Shown here piece by piece: positions 30,284 through 37,332 of a stretch of DNA of 64,000 nucleotides. Position 1 is the stretch's first letter; each line of letters begins with the position of its first letter. The stretch is from Acinetobacter sp. WCHA55. GTDB taxonomy: Bacteria > Pseudomonadota > Gammaproteobacteria > Pseudomonadales > Moraxellaceae. The notes beneath the pieces were generated by a model. The model ran no database searches, had not been told where the DNA came from, and saw nothing but the letters and a program-made list of their open reading frames with translations. Location of the stretch: NCBI RefSeq assembly GCF_002165305.2, contig NZ_CP032286.1, positions 3,100,001-3,164,000 of the forward strand, read 5' to 3'. The translations under genes and the position numbers were made by a program.

Positions 30284-30982
30284 ATGTTTGCATCACCTTT
30301 AAAAACCATCATTTGTTTAGGCGTCATAGGAACATTATTCACAGGCTGTGCCACCAAAACCCTGATGACCAAAGACAATAAAACCTATACCCGTACCAAC
30401 AAAGTCACCTTGATCGAAGACCAAGTGGTCGCTTTTGGCAAACCAGCTCAGCCTCTGCCAAATTTACCTGCGCATAGTTTAGTGATTGCAGGGCAACAAA
30501 AAAGTTATGTATTGACCCAAGGCGGGCCTCAATTTGTCAGTTTGATTGGGAAACTGGACCCGAAAAATATTCAAGTCACCCGAGAACTAAACTTCTACTC
30601 AGAAAAGAATGATGGTCATTTTACAGGGACACTGCCATTGTCTTATGTGAAACTCAAAGAAGACATCAGCAAAAAAGATCTGGAATTTTTTATTGAAAAT
30701 GGTGCGAAGGAATGTTCGAGTTCCAGTGATGAACGCATGTTTGCGCAGCGTTTCTGTTTTGAGGTCAAACTGGCAGGTGTGGTTTATCCTGCGGCGAATA
30801 ATTTAGCGTCTTTAAAAGCCTTGAGTAAGCCTTATCAGGTCAGCATTTATACCCATCAAGAGGAAAGTTATAAATCCAAGTCAGGCATGAATCCTTTTGA
30901 AAAATTAGTGCTGTTGCCTTTTGCCGTAGCAATCGACGTGGTCAGTCTACCCTTCCAAGCAGCCGATAAAATTTTTGATTAA
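30284..30982 (+). CDS. Predicted lipoprotein of unknown function
   Basis: A 232-residue envelope protein. The signal peptide ends in the lipobox LFTGC, giving acylation at Cys22; residue +2 is Ala, so outer-membrane sorting is likely. No family recognised. The mature part is beta-rich at first (KVTLIEDQVVAFG, QKSYVLTQGG), has two cysteines (about 144 and 158) that might pair, and ends in an amphipathic or hydrophobic stretch (LVLLPFAVAIDVVSLPFQA, about 210-228). That tail resembles the end of some YceK-like or DUF1375-like lipoproteins. The ATG at 30284 is chosen over 30266 because GGAG lies seven bases before it. Confidence 0.75.
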   Translation: MFASPLKTIICLGVIGTLFTGCATKTLMTKDNKTYTRTNKVTLIEDQVVAFGKPAQPLPNLPAHSLVIAGQQKSYVLTQGGPQFVSLIGKLDPKNIQVTRELNFYSEKNDGHFTGTLPLSYVKLKEDISKKDLEFFIENGAKECSSSSDERMFAQRFCFEVKLAGVVYPAANNLASLKALSKPYQVSIYTHQEESYKSKSGMNPFEKLVLLPFAVAIDVVSLPFQAADKIFD

Positions 30983-30988
30983 ACCCAT

Positions 30989-31030
30989 AAAAGCACAGCG
31001 CCTAGAACGAATCGGGCACTGTGCTTTTTT
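30989..31030. terminator. Bidirectional terminator after the lipoprotein gene
   Basis: Stem AAAAGCACAGCGCC (30989-31002) pairs with GGCACTGTGCTTTT (31015-31028) with one C/T wobble position, followed by six T. It separates converging genes. Confidence 0.82.
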
Positions 31031-31039
31031 GTGAAGGAT

Positions 31040-31312
31040 TTAACTTAAAAGCTCACCCATCAACCAAGCCATATACTTTTCTTTGTCCATAAAGTCAGGT
31101 GCGCTGCCCGTATCTAGACTGAAATACTGTTGGTTGAACTGAATCACGATTTGTTCGGTGTGGTGCCAGTCTTCGATCATTTTGAAATATTGGTTGAAGA
31201 AAAATCGATTCTTCCCCCAGTTGCTTAAACGTTCTAATTTTGGATAGTTTTTATTTTCTACAAACTCACTATACACATGCTGAATATCATCAAAAACATG
31301 TATGGTTCTCAT
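31040..31312 (-). CDS. Small hypothetical protein (90 aa)
   Basis: Unrecognised 90-residue protein, acidic and aromatic-rich, without signal peptide or membrane helix, so probably cytosolic. Sequence runs MRTIHVFDDIQHVYSEF to the end YMAWLMGELLS. A real gene is likely because it fills the space up to the shared terminator, starts with ATG after CAGGTGAGTC, and reads as ordinary coding sequence. No partner is obvious: the next minus-strand gene upstream is 112 bases away. Confidence 0.6.
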   Translation of the reverse strand: MRTIHVFDDIQHVYSEFVENKNYPKLERLSNWGKNRFFFNQYFKMIEDWHHTEQIVIQFNQQYFSLDTGSAPDFMDKEKYMAWLMGELLS

Positions 31313-31424
31313 GACTCACCTGCCTGCACTGAAAAGTCGTCATCGTTGTGATAACTTTAATCTAGCAAGCTATTTTGAACAGCAGATGACAGCCTGCTTA
31401 CAAAACTGTCATCTTTGCCCTATG

Positions 31425-32174
31425 TTATAACTTTTGTTCCACCTCTTTTTGGGTCTGTTTTTCGACCTGCTGCATTTGGCTATTCAGTTCCAAAATCTCT
31501 TTATACAGTGCATTAAACTGCTGTAGTGGGGCATCTTCATAAAACATAAAGGTATTATTTTTCTTTTCCCATTGGTTATTTTTCAGTACCAAGAAAATTT
31601 GATCCGCCTTGGCTAAATTCTGTTGTTCTAAACTAAATAAGCGGGTAGCTTCATGGCTTTTTTCACTGGCTTTCATGCTGTCGGTCAGTTGATGGCGGAA
31701 CCGCGAAGATATTGCTAAATCTTTGGCCTGAGCAATGGCCTCTTTTTGACGTTGTTCAACCTGCTGTGCATAGCTATCGACAACAGTATGTACGTCTTTC
31801 AGCATTTGCTCCGTTTCAGCATAATTGTTCTTTTTGTCTTTGCTTAATCGATCAATATTTAAAAATTGATCCCAATTTAAAGCTTTTAGATCTCGTAGAT
31901 ATTGATTGCGCGCTTCAGCATTTTTCAGCATATGACTGAGCACAAACTCCGCCATAATTTTGTAGTCGCCTGTCAGACGTGGGTCTTTTACATCGACTTG
32001 AATTGGTGTGGTCCAATCTTGAGCTTGTTGGTAAATTTGTTCAGTCTTTTCATACAGCACCGTTTCATAGCGTTGTAGCTGCTGCTGCTCTTTTTGTTGT
32101 TGAGCATACTGATAAAACATCCAACCAAAAACGGCACTGGTCGCCAGAACTAAAATCAACACGATACGTCGCAT
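31425..32174 (-). CDS. Hypothetical membrane-anchored coiled-coil protein
   Basis: Unrecognised protein of 249 residues. An N-terminal signal anchor (RRIVLILVLATSAVFGWMFY, residues 2-21) is followed by a highly charged, Gln/Lys/Glu-rich helical body (AQQQKEQQQLQRYE and a C-terminal QMQQVEKQTQKEVEQKL coiled coil). It probably sits in the inner membrane with the body in the periplasm. The ATG at 32174 is chosen because GAGGAAG sits about seven bases upstream; an in-frame ATG at 32192 has a weaker site. The general look resembles DUF3053-type periplasmic proteins but I do not claim the family. Confidence 0.68.
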   Translation of the reverse strand: MRRIVLILVLATSAVFGWMFYQYAQQQKEQQQLQRYETVLYEKTEQIYQQAQDWTTPIQVDVKDPRLTGDYKIMAEFVLSHMLKNAEARNQYLRDLKALNWDQFLNIDRLSKDKKNNYAETEQMLKDVHTVVDSYAQQVEQRQKEAIAQAKDLAISSRFRHQLTDSMKASEKSHEATRLFSLEQQNLAKADQIFLVLKNNQWEKKNNTFMFYEDAPLQQFNALYKEILELNSQMQQVEKQTQKEVEQKL

Positions 32175-32321
32175 GTTCAGCTTCCTCTTCATTTCTTTTC
32201 ATCATAGCAAATAAAGGCACATGATCAATATTTCAACATGTTGTCGATATTTGAGGATGCTAAAGCCGTACACTCCCCAAGAGGAGGAGGAATGCACTGG
32301 CGATAAACCAATAAGGCAGTG

Positions 32322-32837
32322 TTACTTCGCTGGAGCTATTCTTGGTTGCTGACTATTCTGTTGAATCCCTTGCATAAAATTCCGATCAACCTGCCCAATC
32401 GAAATTTGTTCACGGGCAATTTGTACATTGGTCGCGTTACGGTCTATGCCAAATGGCTGCAACATAATATATAAACCTTCAGTAGGATTAGACGACTGCA
32501 AACCAGCGGCAATGTTCAAAACATGCTCACGTAATAAGGGCGGCACAGAATTCAGATCTGCCGTGACCGCAGGTGGCAAGATATCGATATTTTGAGTAAT
32601 GGTCGGATCGACCACAAAAGACTGTGCATCATCCTGTAACTGAACGATACGGTGCTGCAAGGCTTTACGAATATTTTCATCCTGTTGATAAGGAATCACG
32701 CCCGTTTCAGCACGTAACTCTGATTCCGCCATGGTTTTAAAAGTGGGTAGACTCACAATCTCACCATTGGCTTGCAGTAAAGTCGGCATAAAAAGCAGAG
32801 CGCAACAAAAAACTGGAAGAGAATTTAAAAATTTCAT
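32322..32837 (-). CDS. Hypothetical secreted/periplasmic protein (171 aa)
   Basis: Unrecognised. The first 23 residues look like a cleavable signal peptide (PVFCCALLFMPTLLQANG, likely cut after QA). The mature part is about 148 residues, Gln/Ile/Pro-rich, with a repeated-looking acidic helix (IRKALQHRIVQLQDD) and a disordered C-terminus ending QQPRIAPAK. No cysteine in the mature part. It is separated from the preceding minus-strand gene by about 150 bases, so cotranscription with 31425-32174 is possible but not shown. Confidence 0.65.
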   Translation of the reverse strand: MKFLNSLPVFCCALLFMPTLLQANGEIVSLPTFKTMAESELRAETGVIPYQQDENIRKALQHRIVQLQDDAQSFVVDPTITQNIDILPPAVTADLNSVPPLLREHVLNIAAGLQSSNPTEGLYIMLQPFGIDRNATNVQIAREQISIGQVDRNFMQGIQQNSQQPRIAPAK

Positions 32838-32939
32838 AGAACAATCCCAAACGATAAGAGATATAAAAAGGCATGCTCACACTGAGCGCCTTCTCTCTAT
32901 TGTATATTTTTCGATCTTTGTGCTGCGTAGTTGTCAGAT

Positions 32940-32997
32940 AAGCGGTCAAGCCCAGAGGATTCAACTGATTGAATCCATAGCGAAACCGCTTTTTTTA
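32940..32997 (+). ncRNA. Structured element ending in an intrinsic terminator: candidate small RNA or leader attenuator
   Basis: An outer stem AAGCGGT/ACCGCTT (32940-32946 with 32985-32991) encloses a perfect 8-bp inner hairpin GGATTCAA/TTGAATCC (32957-32964 with 32969-32976, loop CTGA). It is followed directly by seven T on the plus strand. There is no plus-strand gene upstream to terminate, since the neighbour at 32322-32837 is on the other strand. So it either ends a small RNA starting in 32850-32930 or is an attenuator about 77 bases before the FrnE-like gene. The structure is clear; the role is inference. Confidence 0.45.
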
Positions 32998-33073
32998 ATG
33001 GGCCTGCTTTAAATTTTATAACTCATCCCCATCATTTCCTTAATTGCTCTTTTTACTATTTTTGAGAAATCCC

Positions 33074-33763
33074 ATGCGCGTAGATATTTGGTCAGATGTT
33101 GTTTGTCCTTTTTGTTATATTGGCAAAAAACGTTTAGAAGCGGCGGCTGAACAAGCCGGTGTGGAATTGGAAGTGCATTGGCACAGTTTTGAACTGGATC
33201 CAGATGCTCCAGTACGCCAAGAAATGTCGAACTCTGAACGTCTTGCACTAAAATACGGTCGCACAGTGGCTGAAGTTGAAGAGATGCAACGTAATATTGC
33301 CAAAATGGCTGCGGAGGAAGGCATTGAATTTAACTGGGAAAATGCCAACTCAGGCAACAGTTTCAATGCACACCGTATTATTCACCTCGCTCAAAGCCAT
33401 GGTTTAGGTAATGAAGCAAAAGAAGCCTTTTTCTTTAGCTATATGACACAAGGCTTACCGATTGGTGAACGTGAAACCATTGAAGACGTGGCCTCGCGTA
33501 TTGGCTTAAACCCAGTTGAAGTAGATGATGTGCTGGATTCTGACGAATATGCAGATTTCGTGAAGTTTGACCAAGAAGTGGCACGTGAACAACTGAAAGT
33601 AACGGGTGTACCTTTCTTTGTTTTTGATCAGCGAGTGGCTTTAGCGGGTGCACAGCCGCGTGAAGTATTCTTACAAGTCCTTGAAAAAGCACAAATGCCA
33701 ACAGAAGAAAATAATGCGGCACAGTGTTCAGATGAGTCTTGTGAAATACCAAAACAATCATAA
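33074..33763 (+). CDS. DsbA-family oxidoreductase, FrnE-like
   Basis: Cytosolic thioredoxin-fold oxidoreductase of 229 residues; FrnE relatives act as disulfide isomerases in oxidative stress, and some are 2-hydroxychromene isomerase-like. The active site is SDVVCPFCYIGKKRL (Cys11, Cys14). The helical insertion and the VTGVPFFVFDQRVALAGAQP block with cis-Pro (about 178-197) follow. The tail carries another cysteine pair (CSDESCEI), like the second redox pair of Deinococcus FrnE. No signal peptide is present when the ATG at 33074 is used; the upstream extension (MLFLLFLRNP) lacks a ribosome site. Confidence 0.88.
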   Translation: MRVDIWSDVVCPFCYIGKKRLEAAAEQAGVELEVHWHSFELDPDAPVRQEMSNSERLALKYGRTVAEVEEMQRNIAKMAAEEGIEFNWENANSGNSFNAHRIIHLAQSHGLGNEAKEAFFFSYMTQGLPIGERETIEDVASRIGLNPVEVDDVLDSDEYADFVKFDQEVAREQLKVTGVPFFVFDQRVALAGAQPREVFLQVLEKAQMPTEENNAAQCSDESCEIPKQS

Positions 33764-33808
33764 GGATACTGGATTTAGACTTTAACTGAGCCCTATCCAT
33801 AGATGAGA

Positions 33809-33834
33809 AAATCCCCGATCCGCGGGGATTTTTT
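33809..33834. terminator. Bidirectional terminator between the FrnE-like and dodecin genes
   Basis: 9-bp stem AAATCCCCG/CGGGGATTT (33809-33817 with 33823-33831) followed by a T run to 33834; it also has A-rich sequence on its left side. Confidence 0.85.
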
Positions 33835-33860
33835 ATAGGTTTTAAAAAACGGACTTGTGT

Positions 33861-34097
33861 TTAATCGACCAAGAAACTAATTTTAAAGTTAACTCGATAT
33901 TCTACAATTTGCTTGTCCTTAATCACCACTTTTTGTTGATTAATTCATGCACCTTGAGCATTTTTCATGGTCTTAGTGACTTTTTCGACCCCAGTCTGAA
34001 TCACATCTTCAAAACTTTGGGCACTACTCGAATTGCCTTCTATCACTTTTGCAATCGCTATCTGTTTGTCCTCAGCTATTATTTTTTGCCTATTCAT
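33861..34097 (-). pseudogene. Dodecin gene interrupted by an in-frame TGA at the conserved tryptophan
   Basis: The minus-strand frame from ATG 34097 to TAA 33861 encodes a dodecin-like protein of 78 codons: MNRQKIIAEDKQIAIAKV, then IEGNSSSAQSFEDVIQTGV, then TKTMKNAQGA, a TGA at codon 51 (complement of 33945-33947), then INQQKVVIKDKQIVEYRVNF and KISFLVD. Intact dodecins read GxWVxxQ here; the TGA replaces the Trp whose side chain stacks on the bound flavin. Everything after the stop still matches the family, so one base change (TGG to TGA) is the whole lesion. Dodecins are small flavin-storage dodecamers. The start has a weak ribosome site. A sequencing error or recoding cannot be excluded. 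Confidence 0.8.
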
Positions 34098-34513
34098 CTT
34101 GGATTTTTTTTGACCAAAAAATAGATAACTAAGCTTTTCACAGTAACCCTACACAGTATGCACAATCAAAAAATTTTAAATTGATGAATATTTAACCAAA
34201 TAATCATGTAAATCCAAGCCCTTTCCAGGTCTCGATTCAGACAAAAATGCCTACTTTCAGGATTCATTTTAAACTTGAAAATCTAAATTTTCACTTTAAA
34301 TTTAAACAGCTTAGAACTGAGTAAAAACTCTATACAAGACTAGAGTATTTATTCTAATTTATTGTTTTTTAACAACAAATGAACTCACCATTCATCTTTT
34401 ACTGTCCTAAAACAGAGCTTAAATCGATCATTTTTTGATATTATTCATGCGAAATTTATCTTTTTTAAAACTCCCAGTCTCCTAAGTGAGACCTCCTTTT
34501 TAGAGGAAATATC
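34098..34513. other. AT-rich intergenic region
   Basis: About 415 bases without a gene, between the dodecin start and the small secreted peptide. Just before the latter, two overlapping hairpins can form: GTCTC/GAGAC (34477-34481 with 34488-34492) and CCTC/GAGG (34492-34495 with 34503-34506). The second would hide the ribosome site AGAGGA. Confidence 0.45.
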
Positions 34514-34672
34514 ATGAACGCTGTTAAATATGCTTTGGCTGTCGCTGTAATGGCTCTTTCTGCAACTGTTTCTGCACAAGTTGTTTTTGTTCCAAATTTT
34601 CCTGTAAAAAAACCAGCAGAAACTCAAACAGCAACGGCTGATGCTCCTGCTGCACCACATCAAGGAGCGTAA
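34514..34672 (+). CDS. Small secreted peptide (52 aa), unknown
   Basis: A short gene with good translation signals: AGAGGAAATATC then ATG, 53 codons and TAA. The product has a classic signal peptide (MNAVKYALAVAVMALSATVSA, cut after VSA), leaving about 31 residues: QVVFVPNFPVKKPAE followed by an Ala/Thr/Pro-rich tail. A strong terminator follows 19 bases after the stop, so it is a complete one-gene transcript unit. Function unknown; the mature peptide is too short for a fold on its own and is probably extracytoplasmic. Confidence 0.72.
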   Translation: MNAVKYALAVAVMALSATVSAQVVFVPNFPVKKPAETQTATADAPAAPHQGA

Positions 34673-34690
34673 TTTGCGTTGACTTGGTCA

Positions 34691-34720
34691 AAAATAGGCA
34701 ATGTTGATTGCCTATTTTTT
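34691..34720. terminator. Terminator after the small secreted peptide gene
   Basis: 11-bp stem AAAATAGGCAA/TTGCCTATTTT (34691-34701 with 34708-34718), loop TGTTGA, followed by more T. Confidence 0.87.
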
Positions 34721-34941
34721 TGCCCAAAATTGCAAAGAACTGACAAAAAATTTCAGCTATGCCCCCTCTAGGGCAAAAATATTTAATTCAATCTGTGCTG
34801 AAATCGAAATTATTTACATTTTTTACTACCCTTTTCTCGTATCAAGTGCAGAATAATTTTTGCCTATTTATTCTTTTCTAATTATGATCAAACAAGAAGA
34901 CTAAACTCCAAAACCAATAAATTAAATGCACTCAATAGCAC

Positions 34942-35127
34942 ATGCCTATGCAAAACTTACAAGCCCTCATCCAAGGCCGTATTCCCCCCCAAGCCATTGA
35001 CCTTGATCAATTGATTGCTTTTGCACAGCAGTATACGCAGCCGACTTCAGCCGAATATAAATTACTTGAACTGGCCATCAATATGGTTTTAGCAAGCTAT
35101 TTGGAACAAGCACAAAAACAACTGTAG
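34942..35127 (+). CDS. Hypothetical small helical protein (61 aa)
   Basis: Unrecognised, 61 residues, no signal peptide. It has a short linker-like start (MPMQNLQALIQGRIPPQ) and then a helical pair (AIDLDQLIAFAQQY and SAEYKLLELAINMVLASYLEQAQ). ATG at 34942 or two codons later at 34948; neither has a strong ribosome site. It ends ten bases before the 705-residue gene, so the two are almost certainly one transcript. The size and helical content would suit an adaptor or subunit for the large protein, but that is speculation. Confidence 0.62.
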   Translation: MPMQNLQALIQGRIPPQAIDLDQLIAFAQQYTQPTSAEYKLLELAINMVLASYLEQAQKQL

Positions 35128-35137
35128 AGTTCAGCGC

Positions 35138-37255
35138 ATGAAAGCAATCGAAAAAGCACTGCTGATCAAAGAACTGCATCAATTGATTGATGGTTTGGAA
35201 CATCAATCTCTGTCTTTTTTTGAAATTGCGCGCTCCAAAAAGCGTATCCGTGAAATTTTTGCACTCTGTGATGAGCCCATTTTTCAAAAACAACTCGAAG
35301 CCTATAAAGCACTAACTCAGCCTCAGGCTGCGGCTGAACGCTGGATACAAAAAAGCCCCTATCAGCATACCTATATTGGACTGTTTCAATACGAGTCTGC
35401 TTTAACTGATGCCTTAAAACAACAGACGACATTCGCATGGGGGGTTTTATATAAATCAGGTTTAGGTTGGCAAATTGCTTTTCAAAATACTCCAACCAGA
35501 CTATCTAGTAGCCCATGGCACATGAAGTTTGAGCACGTTTACCAATGGTTCTTGAGCCATGCACAAAGCGCTCAACATCCCGAGAACGTCCCTTTTCTCA
35601 CGACACCTGAAACATCCGCAGAAGTTGCAGAAGTTGCAGAAGTTGCAGAAGTTGCAGAAGTTGCAGAAGTTGCAGAAGTTGCAGAAGTTGCAGAAGTTGC
35701 AGAAGTTGCAGAAGTTGCAGAAGTTGCAGAAGTTGCAGAAGTTGCAGAAGTTGCAGAAGTTGCAGAAGTTGCAGAAGTTGCAGAAGTTGCAGAAAATCAG
35801 TTTATCGTCCCTGTTGCAACAATATTCGATGAAAAAACTGCCATCGGGCATGCACAGAATAATGTGGTTAGCAATGCTTTTGTTTTCACGGGTATTGAGC
35901 TTTTAAGTATTGCTACAAAAGATGATACATCGGCTGAACAAACCCAAGAGTCTGAATCATTCTTCCCCGAAGCCAACCCAGATTCTGGTCTGGTTTTATC
36001 TGAGTCTAAAGCATCACTTCATTTTAAGACGGAAATACAACCTACATTTGACAGCAGCCCAAATGCAACTCAAATTGAAGAAACGGAACTCAGCTCTTTT
36101 AACCAAAGTACTGTAGAAGAAGTGATCTCAATTAATGCTATTGAGCCAAGCATCAAGCGAGATAAGGAACTTGAAAATCTGGTTGATATTGTACAAACAG
36201 ATTTAGGTCTTCAACCCGAAGTATTACTAGAAAATCATTCGATTCTCAGCAATCTGCCGCTTTTAAGTGATGCATTATGTCCGCCTCAGGAAGAGTCTAT
36301 AATCGATGCTGTTGCACCCATTCAATTTGACCTTAAGCCAAGTGCATCTATTTCAACGCTTGCCATTCAGGACTTTATCCAAAGGCGATCGATCTTAGCT
36401 GAACCACAACTTACAGACATTTCATTTGTACCTCATCAGCAAAATCTACTTGAAATCGAGACAACAGCACCGTGCCCTGCTGTGCAGGATAGCCATACCG
36501 ACAGCTCAGAAACAATGGCTCTTGCTGCGCCGCAATCCATACTACCCACACAGATCCATCTGGGACAATATCAAGCGCAATTACACACGCTACATCAACC
36601 AAACTTAGATCCTAAGCTGTATGGCCTCGACATTTCAGGACACACTAAGATTAATCAAAATATCGATTTTGTGATCCACAGCGACCAACTCGATCATTGG
36701 TTGGACTATCCCATCTATTTGGCAGAACAGACTAATCATCACGGCGGGTTTATTAAGTATCTGGGCCTATTCGGTGCTAAGAGTCCCACGGAAGCCATTC
36801 GGTTGAGCCAACAATTTGCCCAGAGTGGTCAGCATCAAATCGTAGCCCTCCGCGAAATTGAATGGGACCATCTACAGGGTCACATGCATGATGTGTTTAC
36901 GCTGTTTCAGCTGTATACCCAACAGGCCAAACTGGTATGGCATATTGAGGACTATCACCCATTTATTCTGGCCGATTTACTCAATAGCCGAAAATTTATT
37001 CATTTTGAAGAAAGCGCCGCTGATATAAATACCCCCATTTTAGTGTTAAAAGAGCGACAAAAGATTCGAGTGATTCATGGCCAAAAGCGGGTCGAGCTTT
37101 CACGTAACGAGATCGCCTATCCGTGCTTGGTCTTAGACCGACAACACGGTGTTAGTTGGCAGTTGATTCAAAATACGATCTCAGCTTTGCCTGAACCTAT
37201 CACCGTGTTTCAATTATTTGATTCTATTCAAAAACAACTGAGTAGCGAGTTGTAG
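35138..37255 (+). CDS. Hypothetical large repeat-containing protein (705 aa)
   Basis: Unrecognised. Three regions: an N-terminal globular part (about 1-155, with SPYQHTYIGLFQYESALTD and FAWGVLYKSGLGWQIAF), a long low-complexity acidic middle (about 156-450), and a conserved-looking C-terminal domain (about 490-700). The C-terminal domain contains LYGLDISGHTKINQNIDFV and TVFQLFDSIQKQLSSEL. The middle begins with 19 perfect Ala-Glu-Val repeats (residues 161-217) encoded by a 9-bp tandem repeat. There is no signal peptide or membrane helix, so it is probably cytosolic. Second gene of a three-gene group that ends with a predicted outer-membrane protein 77 bases downstream. Confidence 0.72.
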   Translation: MKAIEKALLIKELHQLIDGLEHQSLSFFEIARSKKRIREIFALCDEPIFQKQLEAYKALTQPQAAAERWIQKSPYQHTYIGLFQYESALTDALKQQTTFAWGVLYKSGLGWQIAFQNTPTRLSSSPWHMKFEHVYQWFLSHAQSAQHPENVPFLTTPETSAEVAEVAEVAEVAEVAEVAEVAEVAEVAEVAEVAEVAEVAEVAEVAEVAEVAEVAEVAENQFIVPVATIFDEKTAIGHAQNNVVSNAFVFTGIELLSIATKDDTSAEQTQESESFFPEANPDSGLVLSESKASLHFKTEIQPTFDSSPNATQIEETELSSFNQSTVEEVISINAIEPSIKRDKELENLVDIVQTDLGLQPEVLLENHSILSNLPLLSDALCPPQEESIIDAVAPIQFDLKPSASISTLAIQDFIQRRSILAEPQLTDISFVPHQQNLLEIETTAPCPAVQDSHTDSSETMALAAPQSILPTQIHLGQYQAQLHTLHQPNLDPKLYGLDISGHTKINQNIDFVIHSDQLDHWLDYPIYLAEQTNHHGGFIKYLGLFGAKSPTEAIRLSQQFAQSGQHQIVALREIEWDHLQGHMHDVFTLFQLYTQQAKLVWHIEDYHPFILADLLNSRKFIHFEESAADINTPILVLKERQKIRVIHGQKRVELSRNEIAYPCLVLDRQHGVSWQLIQNTISALPEPITVFQLFDSIQKQLSSEL
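35618..35797 (+). repeat. 9-bp tandem repeat, 19 perfect copies plus one altered copy
   Basis: GCAGAAGTT repeated 19 times without a single change from 35618 to 35788, followed by one unit GCAGAAAAT. In frame it encodes (Ala-Glu-Val)19. Because the unit is a multiple of three, copy-number changes keep the reading frame and only change protein length. The perfect copies imply recent or ongoing slippage. The same repeat produces spurious open frames on the other strand. Confidence 0.97.
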
Positions 37256-37332
37256 AGTTTTGTATTTTCTACTTGTGTTCTTATGTGAAATTTACAACAC
37301 TAAAACATCGAAGAACAATAAAGTACGAAAGC

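Noticed and set aside
33855..34124. Plus-strand open frame opposite the dodecin gene
   Set aside because: It is the shadow of the dodecin frame, with hydrophobic Phe/Leu-rich filler and no ribosome site.
35618..35797. Repeat array as a possible CRISPR or regulatory iteron
   Set aside because: The unit is only 9 bp, head to tail with no spacers, and lies in frame inside a coding sequence.
35501..35851. Minus-strand frame with (Cys-Asn-Phe) repeats opposite the 705-residue gene
   Set aside because: It is the complement of the 9-bp repeat read in another frame. It has no ribosome site and the flanking parts do not look like protein.
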